64,000 nucleotides of DNA from Gemmatimonadota bacterium (GTDB taxonomy: Bacteria > Gemmatimonadota > Gemmatimonadetes > Gemmatimonadales > Gemmatimonadaceae): the NCBI GenBank assembly GCA_040388625.1, contig JAZKBK010000001.1, positions 558,001 to 622,000 of the forward strand, read 5' to 3'. Positions within the stretch are counted from its first letter, which is position 1, and each line of letters opens with the position of its first letter. The position numbers and the translations under genes are program-made. Below, piece by piece: positions 30,115 to 37,206 of this stretch. Under the pieces are notes generated by a model that was given only the letters and a program-made list of their open reading frames with translations, did not search any database and was not told the origin of the DNA.

Positions 30115-31148
30115 GATGCGATCGCGGCTGAATGTTTCTGGTCGGATGCGGTGAGACGCTGGCCCATGAGATCGTTCATCTTGCTCTCCACTGCCCGCAC
30201 GCCGACCTTCACTGCGTTCTTGATGGCGCGCGGTGATGACTTGCCATGTGAGATGATGCTGACACCGCGCACGCCGAGTAGCGGGGCGCCGCCGTGTTCC
30301 GAATAATCCAGCTGGCTGAGCGAGCGCGCGAGTGTTTCGGGCTCGATGCCGGCTGACTTCCTGATGAGGCCGACGATCATCGGGGTGACGGCCTCGTAGA
30401 ACTTGAGTACGACGTTGCCCACGAATCCGTCGCACACCACAACGTCGAGCAGTCCTGCGTCGGTCCTGCCGGCGGGCAGGTCGCGTCCTTCGACATTGCC
30501 CACGAAATTGAAATCCGCGGCGGCGAACAGCGCATTGGCTTCCTTGACGACCGCGTTGCCCTTCTCCGGCTCCTCGCCGATGCTCAGCAATCCGATCGCC
30601 GGGTTTTCGCGGCCCAGGATGCATTCGGCGTAAACGCCGCCCAGCCAGGCGAACTGGAGCAGCTCGCGGGCGGAGCAATCGACATTGGCGCCGGAATCGA
30701 GCACTACTACCGGTCGCTGAGCGGTCGGAAAGAGTGTCGCGATGGCAGGACGGTGAAGGCCGGGCAGGAGCTTGAGGATCAGCGCGGAGGCCGCCATCTG
30801 GGCCCCGGTACTGCCAGCCGAGACGAAAGCATCGGACTCACCTTTTACTTGAAGTGTGAGGCCTATCGTCATGGAGTTATTGGGCTTAGCGCGCAGCGCG
30901 GCCACCGGCTTATCGGACATGTCGATGATGTCTGGGGCATCGACGATGGATATGCGGCTGCGTTGCGGCGCAAGCGAGGCGTGCTCACCGGCGAGCAACG
31001 AGTCGAGCGTGCTCTGGATGAGGTCAGCGCGCCCGACGAGTTGGATACTGTGTGACTGGTCCAGCTCGGCCAGCGCGAGGAGCGCGCCCGCGACTGGAGC
31101 GGCGGGGGCAAAGTCGCCCCCCATCGCGTCTAACGCGATGCGGGCCAA
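30111..31148 (-). CDS. plsX: phosphate acyltransferase
   Basis: 345 residues. It opens MARIALDAMGGDFAPAAPVAGAL and contains FVSAGSTGAQMAASALILKLL, VVLDSGANVDCSARELLQFAWLG, ENPAIGLLSIGEEPEKGN, and VCDGFVGNVVLKFYEAV, the PlsX family blocks. It turns acyl-ACP into acyl-phosphate for phospholipid synthesis. The rpmF-plsX-fabHD order is the common bacterial arrangement. Its ATG follows the rpmF stop with no gap. Confidence 0.96.
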   Translation of the reverse strand: MARIALDAMGGDFAPAAPVAGALLALAELDQSHSIQLVGRADLIQSTLDSLLAGEHASLAPQRSRISIVDAPDIIDMSDKPVAALRAKPNNSMTIGLTLQVKGESDAFVSAGSTGAQMAASALILKLLPGLHRPAIATLFPTAQRPVVVLDSGANVDCSARELLQFAWLGGVYAECILGRENPAIGLLSIGEEPEKGNAVVKEANALFAAADFNFVGNVEGRDLPAGRTDAGLLDVVVCDGFVGNVVLKFYEAVTPMIVGLIRKSAGIEPETLARSLSQLDYSEHGGAPLLGVRGVSIISHGKSSPRAIKNAVKVGVRAVESKMNDLMGQRLTASDQKHSAAIAS

Positions 31149-31331
31149 CTAGGCGCCCTTAGCGGCTACTCTCTGTTTGCCGCCGTAGTAGCCACATTCC
31201 TCGCACACGTGGTGCGGGCGTTTGATGGCTTGGCACTGCGGACACTTCTGGAGCGCAATTGCAGGAGCTCCCTTCGCGGTGTTGCGGAGGCGCTTGCGCT
31301 GCTTGGATATACGGCGTTTGGGGACGGCCAT
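31149..31331 (-). CDS. rpmF: 50S ribosomal protein L32
   Basis: 60 residues. MAVPKRRISKQRKRLRNTAKG is the universal L32 start; a zinc ribbon follows (CPQC near 29, CEEC near 44). Co-transcription with DUF177 (yceD) upstream and plsX downstream is the classic yceD-rpmF-plsX arrangement. Confidence 0.97.
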   Translation of the reverse strand: MAVPKRRISKQRKRLRNTAKGAPAIALQKCPQCQAIKRPHHVCEECGYYGGKQRVAAKGA

Positions 31332-31354
31332 GGGACGGCTTCTAGGTCAGGTTT

Positions 31355-31882
31355 TCAGGCTTGGAAGTCGTCGCGCGCGACGTTAGTCTGGCGCAGCGAA
31401 TCCCATCGGGCATCGGCGGTGACGGGCTCGCAGTCGCAAGCCCCTTCGTTCAGGTTGGCGCCGCACTTGAGGCAGAGCCCCTTGCAGTCCTCCCTGCAAT
31501 CGACGAAGGCTGGCACCGAGAGGAGCCATCCTTCGCGTACAGCTGGTCTAACGTCGAGCTGGTGAGCGCCGGGATCGTACGTGAATACGTCCGGATCGTC
31601 TTCGGTCGTCGGATCGCCGGCGGGAGCGAAGATGAAATGTGCATCCTCACTCACTTCCCGCGTAACCTCGACCAGGCACTTCCGGCACTCCAGGGTCACC
31701 TGTCCGGACAGCTTGCCGCTGAAGTAGAAACGGCCCGCACCGGCACTTGAAAGCCGTCCCTCGACGTGAACGGCGTCATTTGGACGCGTATCGGCCGCAC
31801 TCCAGATGGGATCGTCAGCCGGAAGGTCTCCAACGACCTGTGCGGCAGTCGACTCCAGCGCGCGGATGTCGAAGGACAGCAT
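31355..31882 (-). CDS. DUF177 / YceD family protein
   Basis: 175 residues from ATG 31882. A GTG at 31888 would add two residues but would lie upstream of the likely transcription start (see the promoter). Family blocks: VEGRLSSAGAGRFYFSGKLSGQVTLECRKCLVEV and, at the C-terminus, a Cys-rich VDCREDCKGLCLKCGANLNEGACDCEP with paired CxxC-type Cys. YceD proteins are needed for normal 23S rRNA levels in E. coli and plants. It precedes rpmF, which supports the call. Confidence 0.88.
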   Translation of the reverse strand: MLSFDIRALESTAAQVVGDLPADDPIWSAADTRPNDAVHVEGRLSSAGAGRFYFSGKLSGQVTLECRKCLVEVTREVSEDAHFIFAPAGDPTTEDDPDVFTYDPGAHQLDVRPAVREGWLLSVPAFVDCREDCKGLCLKCGANLNEGACDCEPVTADARWDSLRQTNVARDDFQA

Positions 31883-31890
31883 AGCCACGT

Positions 31891-31919
31891 AAGATAGCCA
31901 GATGGGGGGCGGGGTGCAA
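31891..31919 (-). promoter_or_regulatory. sigma-70-type promoter of the DUF177-rpmF-fab-mqn operon
   Basis: On the minus strand, TTGCAC (31914-31919) and TATCTT (31891-31896) are separated by exactly 17 nt. The -10 lies only 8 nt from ATG 31882, so transcription would start at or beside the start codon, giving a leaderless or nearly leaderless message. Confidence 0.6.
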
Positions 31920-31969
31920 CGGGACGGGGTAGCGAGCGTGAAGGAGTGGCTAAGCCCTAGCCCCGTCGA

Positions 31970-32335
31970 TCACGACTGCGATTGCATGAACGCCCGCAAA
32001 ACGGCGTTCATTCTTCCCTGGTATCCTGGCCCGTGGCGCTTAAAAAACTCCAGTACGTCAGGATCGACACGAAATGCTATGGGCTTCTTTGCACCGACCG
32101 GAGGCATGAGAATGGCCGCGCGGGCAAAAAATCCACGATCGAAGGGCGGCGCGGAGTCTGGATCGGACGCTATGGCGGCATCGATCTCTTCATCCGTCAG
32201 CGCATCGACCCGCGCCCAGTCGGTGCGGCCACTCATTCGACGCGCTTCCTCGCTCGTCACAGAGGTGACTCGCTCTGAGCGGCGCACCTTGTTACGCTTC
32301 GTGCTCGATGCTTTGGTAGTGGCTTTTTTCTTCAT
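31970..32335 (-). CDS. brnA: BrnA-type antitoxin
   Basis: 121 residues. A Lys/Thr/Ser-rich N-terminus is followed by RMSGRTDWARVDALTDEEIDAAIASDPDSAPPFDRGFF (the toxin-binding part, with the characteristic DWARVDALTDEEI) and a C-terminal ribbon-helix-helix DNA-binding part VGAKKPIAFRVDPDVLEFFKRHGPGYQGRMNAVLRAFM. BrnA binds BrnT to neutralise it and represses the operon. Here it follows and overlaps brnT by 44 nt, so translation is coupled. The palindrome upstream of brnT is the probable operator. Confidence 0.9.
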   Translation of the reverse strand: MKKKATTKASSTKRNKVRRSERVTSVTSEEARRMSGRTDWARVDALTDEEIDAAIASDPDSAPPFDRGFFARAAILMPPVGAKKPIAFRVDPDVLEFFKRHGPGYQGRMNAVLRAFMQSQS

Positions 32336-32567
32336 CGGTACGAGCCCTCCTCGCAGAGATAATCCGTCTCACATCGTCTCGATCGTGGTATATCACCGTT
32401 ACGACCCGACCGTGGACAAGGCCGACAGCGCCAAACCGCTTCTCACCCTCACGGTCTGATCGAAATACGGAGTGCGTGCTGTCGAAGAGACGGATTGCGT
32501 CCACAAAATCGATTCCATGCTTTTCGATATTGGAGCGGCGTTTGGTTTCCGTCCATTCGAAACGCAT
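32292..32567 (-). CDS. brnT: BrnT-type ribonuclease toxin
   Basis: 91 residues from ATG 32567. A TTG three bases upstream (32570) is in frame but unlikely. It matches BrnT: RFEWTETKRRSNIEKHGIDFVDAIRLFD, then RFGAVGLVHGRVVTVIYHDRDD and RRIISARRARTDEEKSHY. BrnT is an RNase E/ribonuclease-like toxin whose Lys and Glu residues around the KHGIDF region and the SAR-R motif are needed for RNA cleavage. It sits upstream of brnA in the family's standard order and reads from its own promoter. Confidence 0.92.
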   Translation of the reverse strand: MRFEWTETKRRSNIEKHGIDFVDAIRLFDSTHSVFRSDREGEKRFGAVGLVHGRVVTVIYHDRDDVRRIISARRARTDEEKSHYQSIEHEA

Positions 32568-32571
32568 CAAG

Positions 32572-32591
32572 TAATATACGTTTGTATACTA
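32572..32591 (-). promoter_or_regulatory. palindromic operator-like site overlapping the brnTA promoter
   Basis: TAATATAC (32572-32579), GTTT, GTATACTA (32584-32591): 7 of 8 positions pair between the arms. It sits on the -10 and spacer of the brnT promoter, where BrnA autorepression would act. Ribbon-helix-helix antitoxins usually bind such AT-rich dyads. Confidence 0.65.
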
Positions 32592-32601
32592 CTACTATCA
32601 A
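32573..32601 (-). promoter_or_regulatory. brnTA promoter, apparently leaderless
   Basis: On the minus strand, TTGATA (32596-32601) and TATATT (32573-32578) are separated by 17 nt. The -10 ends 5 nt before the brnT ATG, so transcription should start at about the first base of the start codon. There is no Shine-Dalgarno sequence. Spacing and hexamers are close to the sigma-70 consensus. Confidence 0.7.
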
Positions 32602-32710
32602 GTCCGAGCATTTATCTCTCCCTGCCTAGCCTCCCACAAATCCCGGTTGTACTGCATGGCGAGCCAGCTTTCCGGAGAGCGGCCGATTGTGCATGGTCAT
32701 GAGGATAGTC

Positions 32711-33694
32711 CTATGGACGAATGGCAAAAGTGCGATGTACGAACCCCGGATGTCCACGCGCATCTTGGATATCGAACAGCATCACGTATGAGCCGGGCGT
32801 GAAGTTGGCCGTCATGGAAGCCTTCTGGCCGGCATACATGCCGCTCACGCCGCCGATGGCAGTCGCGGCGGGCGCAACTGTAGCGCGGTTGGCGTACCAC
32901 GTGAGCGCATCCTGAGATGAGCGTCCGGGCAGCAGCTTCAAAAGCTGAAAATCCCGGAAATGCGGACCATCGCTCAGCACGCGAAGGGTGCGCACGCCGC
33001 TCTTGAGGGGAGTGCCGGTCAGGTCAATGTTGTTGCGGCTCATGGTCGCGACCGCATCGCTCACGGGAGCCAATCCAGTATCGGCCGCCGCAACCACGTC
33101 GAAGGAGCCGGCCATTCCCTTCGCCACGTGAAGCGCTCCATCCGGTGATTTCACAAAGCAGCCAACGGCGTATTGTCCGGGCGGAAAATACGCGGAGATA
33201 ATCGCGGTGTCGCCGGGACTCACAACGTCGACACCGGCCCAGCCTTTCACGTCCGGCGGTATGTGCTGATGGACGAGTGAATCCACAAACGCTGCAGGCG
33301 TATATCCGACCGGGACTGCCAGGACGCCCAGCATGTGCTGCTCACTGCCGCGATTCGCGAGACGGAGGGTAACCCAGCCGGACGGGGCGTGCTTCGGGAG
33401 ACCGGTGTACGCGTAGTCCGTCGCAGTAACGAGATAGTCGCGCGTGGCGGCCGCCACAGCGGAGCCGTGCGGTGCACCCATCGGTAGCTTCGCTCGCTCG
33501 TTGCGACTGCACCCTGCCCACGCAATTGCAAGAACGGCGATCGTAGCGGTCGATCCGAGGCTGCGTATGAGGGGGGCGACCGCCTTGGCGCGCCAGACGC
33601 GTGCTGTCCCGATTATGGTCCAACCAGCGATCCCCAGGCTGAGCACCACTGCGAGGCTGGAAATCGCGTTGTTGATGAGGTAGTCAGGGTCCAT
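32711..33694 (-). CDS. membrane-anchored protein with two cupredoxin-like domains
   Basis: 327 residues from ATG 33694 (GGAG 8 nt upstream; an in-frame GTG at 33730 is less likely). Two N-terminal membrane segments (about 7-33 and 48-64) precede two related beta-rich halves. The first half has candidate type-1 copper ligands: His in SEQHML, then Cys, His and Met in GCFVKSPDGALHVAKGM. The second half (PHFRDFQLLKLLPG and LFDIQDARGHPGFVHRTF) lacks the Cys. This is structure-based recognition of spacing, not a family match; a copper or electron-transfer role is inference. It lies alone, with no operon partner. Confidence 0.55.
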   Translation of the reverse strand: MDPDYLINNAISSLAVVLSLGIAGWTIIGTARVWRAKAVAPLIRSLGSTATIAVLAIAWAGCSRNERAKLPMGAPHGSAVAAATRDYLVTATDYAYTGLPKHAPSGWVTLRLANRGSEQHMLGVLAVPVGYTPAAFVDSLVHQHIPPDVKGWAGVDVVSPGDTAIISAYFPPGQYAVGCFVKSPDGALHVAKGMAGSFDVVAAADTGLAPVSDAVATMSRNNIDLTGTPLKSGVRTLRVLSDGPHFRDFQLLKLLPGRSSQDALTWYANRATVAPAATAIGGVSGMYAGQKASMTANFTPGSYVMLFDIQDARGHPGFVHRTFAIRP

Positions 33695-33721
33695 CGTCAG
33701 ATCTCCGGTGGTTGCATAGAC

Positions 33722-33761
33722 GTCTGGCACGCTCCGTTTCTAAACGGCTTACGTGCCAGAC
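33722..33761. repeat. 40-bp nested inverted repeat between ndk and the cupredoxin-like gene
   Basis: Outer arms GTCTGGCACG (33722-33731) and CGTGCCAGAC (33752-33761) are a perfect 10-bp inverted repeat. Inside them CCGTTT-CT-AAACGG (33734-33747) forms a second perfect 6-bp hairpin. No U-tract follows on either strand, so it is not a standard terminator. It lies 31 nt after the ndk stop. Confidence 0.85.
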
Positions 33762-33792
33762 TCATAACGATTACTCGTGCTGGGATTACACG

Positions 33793-34221
33793 CTACCGCG
33801 CGCGAATTATCTCGCTCTCCGAAAAGAAGAACCGTGCTTCGCGCGCCGCGTTATCATCGGAATCGGATGCATGGATCGCATTCCGCTCCTTGGACTCGGC
33901 GAACAACTTGCGAACCGTGCCGGCATCGGCTTCAGCTGGATCGGTTGCGCCGATCGCGACACGCAGCGCTGCAACCGCATCTGCCTTCTCAAGAACCATC
34001 GGCATGCACGGTCCCGATGTCATGAAGCTGCAGAGCGACCCATAAAATGGCCGCTCGCAGTGTACTGCGTAGAACTCCTTCGCCTCGGCGTCGCTGAGAT
34101 GCATGACTCGCGCTGCGCGAACCTTGAAGCCCTGCTGCTCGAGGTGGGCGATTACCTTGCCCGCCTTTCCCGAGTTGAATGCGTCGGGCTTGATGATCGT
34201 GAGTGTGTAATCGCCAGCCAT
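33793..34221 (-). CDS. ndk: nucleoside diphosphate kinase
   Basis: 142 residues. TLTIIKPDAFNSGKAGKVIAHLE at the N-terminus, FYGSLCSFMTSGPCMPMVLEKADAV in the middle, and the phosphorylated His in ERNAIHASDSDDNAAREARFFF near the C-terminus. It balances nucleotide triphosphate pools by phosphate transfer through that His. It follows sucD directly (ATG after its TAA with no gap), as the last gene of the nuo-suc operon. Confidence 0.97.
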   Translation of the reverse strand: MAGDYTLTIIKPDAFNSGKAGKVIAHLEQQGFKVRAARVMHLSDAEAKEFYAVHCERPFYGSLCSFMTSGPCMPMVLEKADAVAALRVAIGATDPAEADAGTVRKLFAESKERNAIHASDSDDNAAREARFFFSESEIIRAR

Positions 34222-35094
34222 TTACTTCATGCGCTCCTTTAGAAGTCCAACAACGTCGATCGGCCGCTTGGCGACGCCAAGGCCGTTTTCCTCGAATGCC
34301 TGCATCTTTTCTGCTGCGGTTCCGGCGGAGCCGGAGATGATCGCACCAGCGTGGCCCATGCGACGGCCCGGCGGTGCTGTCTGACCGGCGATGAATCCAA
34401 CTACGGGCTTGGTCATCTTCTCCTTCACGAACTTGGCTGCTTCCTGCTCATCGGTTCCGCCGATCTCGCCGATCATTACGACCGCCGTAGTATCAGGATC
34501 GCGCTCGAATGCTGCGAGGCAGTCGATGAAGTTGGTTCCGTTGATCGGATCGCCGCCGATGCCGACGCACGTCGTCTGGCCCATTCCTGCGCGCGTCATC
34601 TGATAGACGAGCTCGTAGGTGAGCGTTCCGGAGCGACTGACCAGACCGATCGGTCCCGGTGTGCAGATACGGCCGGGAATGATTCCAACCTTGGACTTCC
34701 CGGGCGAGATGAGTCCGGGGCAGTTGGGACCGAGCAGCCGAACTCCCTTCTCCTTCATGAAGGGATAGACGAAGGTCATGTCGAGCACGGGAACGCCTTC
34801 GGTGATGCAGACGACGAATTCGATCCCCGCGTCCGCGGCTTCCATCATTGCATCCGCGGCACCCATTGGCGGAACGTAGATGACGCTCGTATTGGCGCCC
34901 GTCTCACGCACTGCGTCATAAACGGTGTTGAACACCGGCACCGTGTTCTCGAACTTCTGGCCACCCTTGCCCGGAGTCACGCCGGCGACGACGTGCGTGC
35001 CGTACTCCATCATCTGCTTGGTGTGGAACGATCCGTCGCGTCCTGTGATTCCCTGCACGACGAGCTTGGTGTTGTTGTCGATGAAGATGCTCAT
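34222..35094 (-). CDS. sucD: succinate-CoA ligase subunit alpha
   Basis: 290 residues. [27 protein letters not shown] (CoA-binding), [52 protein letters not shown], and the phospho-His in [20 protein letters not shown]. It catalyses the substrate-level phosphorylation step of the TCA cycle with SucC. It overlaps sucC by 4 nt and precedes ndk, which would use the nucleotide produced. Confidence 0.97.
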   Translation of the reverse strand: MSIFIDNNTKLVVQGITGRDGSFHTKQMMEYGTHVVAGVTPGKGGQKFENTVPVFNTVYDAVRETGANTSVIYVPPMGAADAMMEAADAGIEFVVCITEGVPVLDMTFVYPFMKEKGVRLLGPNCPGLISPGKSKVGIIPGRICTPGPIGLVSRSGTLTYELVYQMTRAGMGQTTCVGIGGDPINGTNFIDCLAAFERDPDTTAVVMIGEIGGTDEQEAAKFVKEKMTKPVVGFIAGQTAPPGRRMGHAGAIISGSAGTAAEKMQAFEENGLGVAKRPIDVVGLLKERMK

Positions 35095-36233
35095 GCTGCC
35101 TTCCCCGTCGCGAGCGCGACTGCTTTCTTCACCGCTTCGTCCATGTCGGTCATCGCGCTGAATCCGTTCTCGGTAAGAATCTTCACCGCAATCTCTTCAT
35201 TGGTGCCGGTGAGACGAATGACTATCGGCACCTTGAGCGGATTTGCTTTGGTTGCCGTGACGATTCCATTTGCAACGTCGTCGGTGCGCGTGATGCCGCC
35301 GAAGATGTTGAACAGGATCGCCTTCACGTTGGGATCGCTCGTGATGATCTTGAGCGCGTTGACCACTTTCTCCGGGTTGCTCGAGCCGCCGATGTCGAGG
35401 AAGTTGGCGGGATCGCCTCCGTAATACTTGACGAGATCCATCGTTGCCATCGCGAGACCAGCACCGTTCACGACACAGCCGACGTTTCCGTCCAGCTTGA
35501 TGAACGTGAGGTTCGCCTCGCGCGCCTTGACTTCGCTCGGCGCTTCGGACGACTCGTCGCGCAATGCGGCGATGCTCGGACGACGATCGAGCTCGTTGTC
35601 GTCGATCACCATCTTGGCGTCGAGCGCGAGCACTTCGCCTTCGGGTGTCGTCACGAGCGGGTTGATCTCGGCGAGCGAGGCCCCGCTATCCATGAATGCG
35701 TGATACAGATCCTGCATGATCTTCGCTGCAGCGCGAACCTGCTTCACATCCTTGTAGAGGAAGAAGCCGAGTTCCATCGCCTGGAAGCCGCGCAAGCCGT
35801 ATCTCGAGTCGATCGGCAGACGCATGATCTTCTCGGGCGTCGTGGCCGCGACTTCCTCGATGTCGATCCCGCCCGCGGGGCTCACCATGAAGACGGGCTT
35901 CTTGGAAACGCGGTCGAGGATGATACCGGCGTACGCCTCGGTGGCGATGTCGGCAGCTGGCGTGACCAGCACCTTCTCCACCGTGATGCCCTTGATCTGC
36001 ATGCCGAGTATGCGCGACGCGACTTCCTTCGCTTCCGCTGGCGTCTTGGCCAGCTTGACGCCGCCCGCCTTGCCGCGGCCACCCGCATGCACCTGTGCCT
36101 TGACGACCACAGTCGTCCCAAAACGGCGTGCGATCTGCTCGGCTTCATCGGCCGTAGTGGCCACGTCGCCCGGCGGGATCGGGACCCCGTGTGCGCGAAA
36201 GATCTCTTTCGCCTGATATTCGTGAATATTCAA
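35091..36233 (-). CDS. sucC: succinate-CoA ligase subunit beta (TTG start)
   Basis: 380 residues starting at TTG 36233 ([21 protein letters not shown]). GGAG lies 5 nt before it; the longer frame to 36482 contains non-family sequence and would run into arcC. ATP-grasp core: [81 protein letters not shown], and [18 protein letters not shown]. Family length is about 388. It binds nucleotide and succinate and partners SucD. Confidence 0.95.
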   Translation of the reverse strand: MNIHEYQAKEIFRAHGVPIPPGDVATTADEAEQIARRFGTTVVVKAQVHAGGRGKAGGVKLAKTPAEAKEVASRILGMQIKGITVEKVLVTPAADIATEAYAGIILDRVSKKPVFMVSPAGGIDIEEVAATTPEKIMRLPIDSRYGLRGFQAMELGFFLYKDVKQVRAAAKIMQDLYHAFMDSGASLAEINPLVTTPEGEVLALDAKMVIDDNELDRRPSIAALRDESSEAPSEVKAREANLTFIKLDGNVGCVVNGAGLAMATMDLVKYYGGDPANFLDIGGSSNPEKVVNALKIITSDPNVKAILFNIFGGITRTDDVANGIVTATKANPLKVPIVIRLTGTNEEIAVKILTENGFSAMTDMDEAVKKAVALATGKAA

Positions 36234-36255
36234 GTTGGCTCCGGTAATTAATGCA

Positions 36256-37206
36256 CTATGCGGGAACGATCTCCGTCCCCGCCTTTCCCGCGACGGCATT
36301 GCTGCCCCGCGAAAGCTCTGTAATAATGGCACGGCCGCCGGTCTGGCGCACGTACTTTGCGGCCGCACGGACTTTTGGCGCCATACTGCCCTCTCCGAAC
36401 GCCTTGTTGCCGTCGAGGTCGGCCACTTCCTGAATCGTAAGGCGAGACAGCGCTCGCTGTGCAGGCGTGCCCCAATCGGCATAAACGGCGTCCACGTCTG
36501 TGAGAATCATGAACAGATCGGCGCCGATTCCGGCGGCAAGCACCGCGGCGGCGAGATCCTTGTCGACGACGCAATCGACGCCTTCGAGTGCGCCTGACGC
36601 GTCGCGAAACACGGGAATGCCTCCGCCGCCACAGGCGACAACGAGTACACCGGCGCCGAGAAGCGACTTGATCACGGACTCTTCGTGAATTTCGACCGGG
36701 GTGGGACTCCCGACGACGCGGCGCAGTCTCCCATTGCCGTCTGTCGCGGTTGCGATACCCTGCTCTGCCAACTCCCGCGCACGGGCGGCCGGTAGCTCAT
36801 GGCCCACGAATTTGGACGGATGCTCCAGAGCCGGATCGTGCTCGTCGACCACTACCTGGGTGAGCACGGTGACGACGCGCCTGTCGCTTCCAGCTGCGCG
36901 CAGCGCATTCTCCAGCGATTGCTGGATCATGTAGCCGATCCATCCCGCCGTTGCAGCTACGAGCACGCCAAGTGGAAGCGGCTCGACCGTAGCGCGCGCT
37001 TCCTCGTTGCGAACGAGCTCGTCTCCCACCTGCGGTCCATTCCCGTGAACGATGCACACGTTCCAGCCGTCCTTGGCCAGTGCGACGATCGGGCCAAGGC
37101 TCTCTCGCGTATGCCTGAACTGATCGAAGATGGTAGATCGCTCGCCGGCCGGTGACAACGCATTACCGCCGAGCGCGATAACAGCGGTCCTGCTCGATGT
37201 CGGCAT
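36256..37206 (-). CDS. arcC: carbamate kinase
   Basis: 316 residues. AVIALGGNALSP, VCIVHGNGPQVGDELVRNE, TVLTQVVVDEHDPALEHPSKFVGH, VEIHEESVIKSLLGAGVLVVACGGGGIPV, GIGADLFMILTDVDAVYADWGTP and EGSMAPKVRAAAKYVRQTGGRAIIT are all ArcC blocks. It reversibly makes ATP from carbamoyl phosphate. No arcA (arginine deiminase) or arcB accompanies it, so its substrate source is unclear; agmatine or purine-derived carbamoyl phosphate is possible. It overlaps the UPF0182-like gene by one base, and sucC follows after 22 nt. Confidence 0.93.
   Translation of the reverse strand: MPTSSRTAVIALGGNALSPAGERSTIFDQFRHTRESLGPIVALAKDGWNVCIVHGNGPQVGDELVRNEEARATVEPLPLGVLVAATAGWIGYMIQQSLENALRAAGSDRRVVTVLTQVVVDEHDPALEHPSKFVGHELPAARARELAEQGIATATDGNGRLRRVVGSPTPVEIHEESVIKSLLGAGVLVVACGGGGIPVFRDASGALEGVDCVVDKDLAAAVLAAGIGADLFMILTDVDAVYADWGTPAQRALSRLTIQEVADLDGNKAFGEGSMAPKVRAAAKYVRQTGGRAIITELSRGSNAVAGKAGTEIVPA

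Noticed and set aside
33722-33745. Possible sigma-54 promoter (TGGCACG) in the nested hairpin
   Set aside because: The required GC of the -12 element is not at the correct distance on either strand; the match is limited to TGGCAC.
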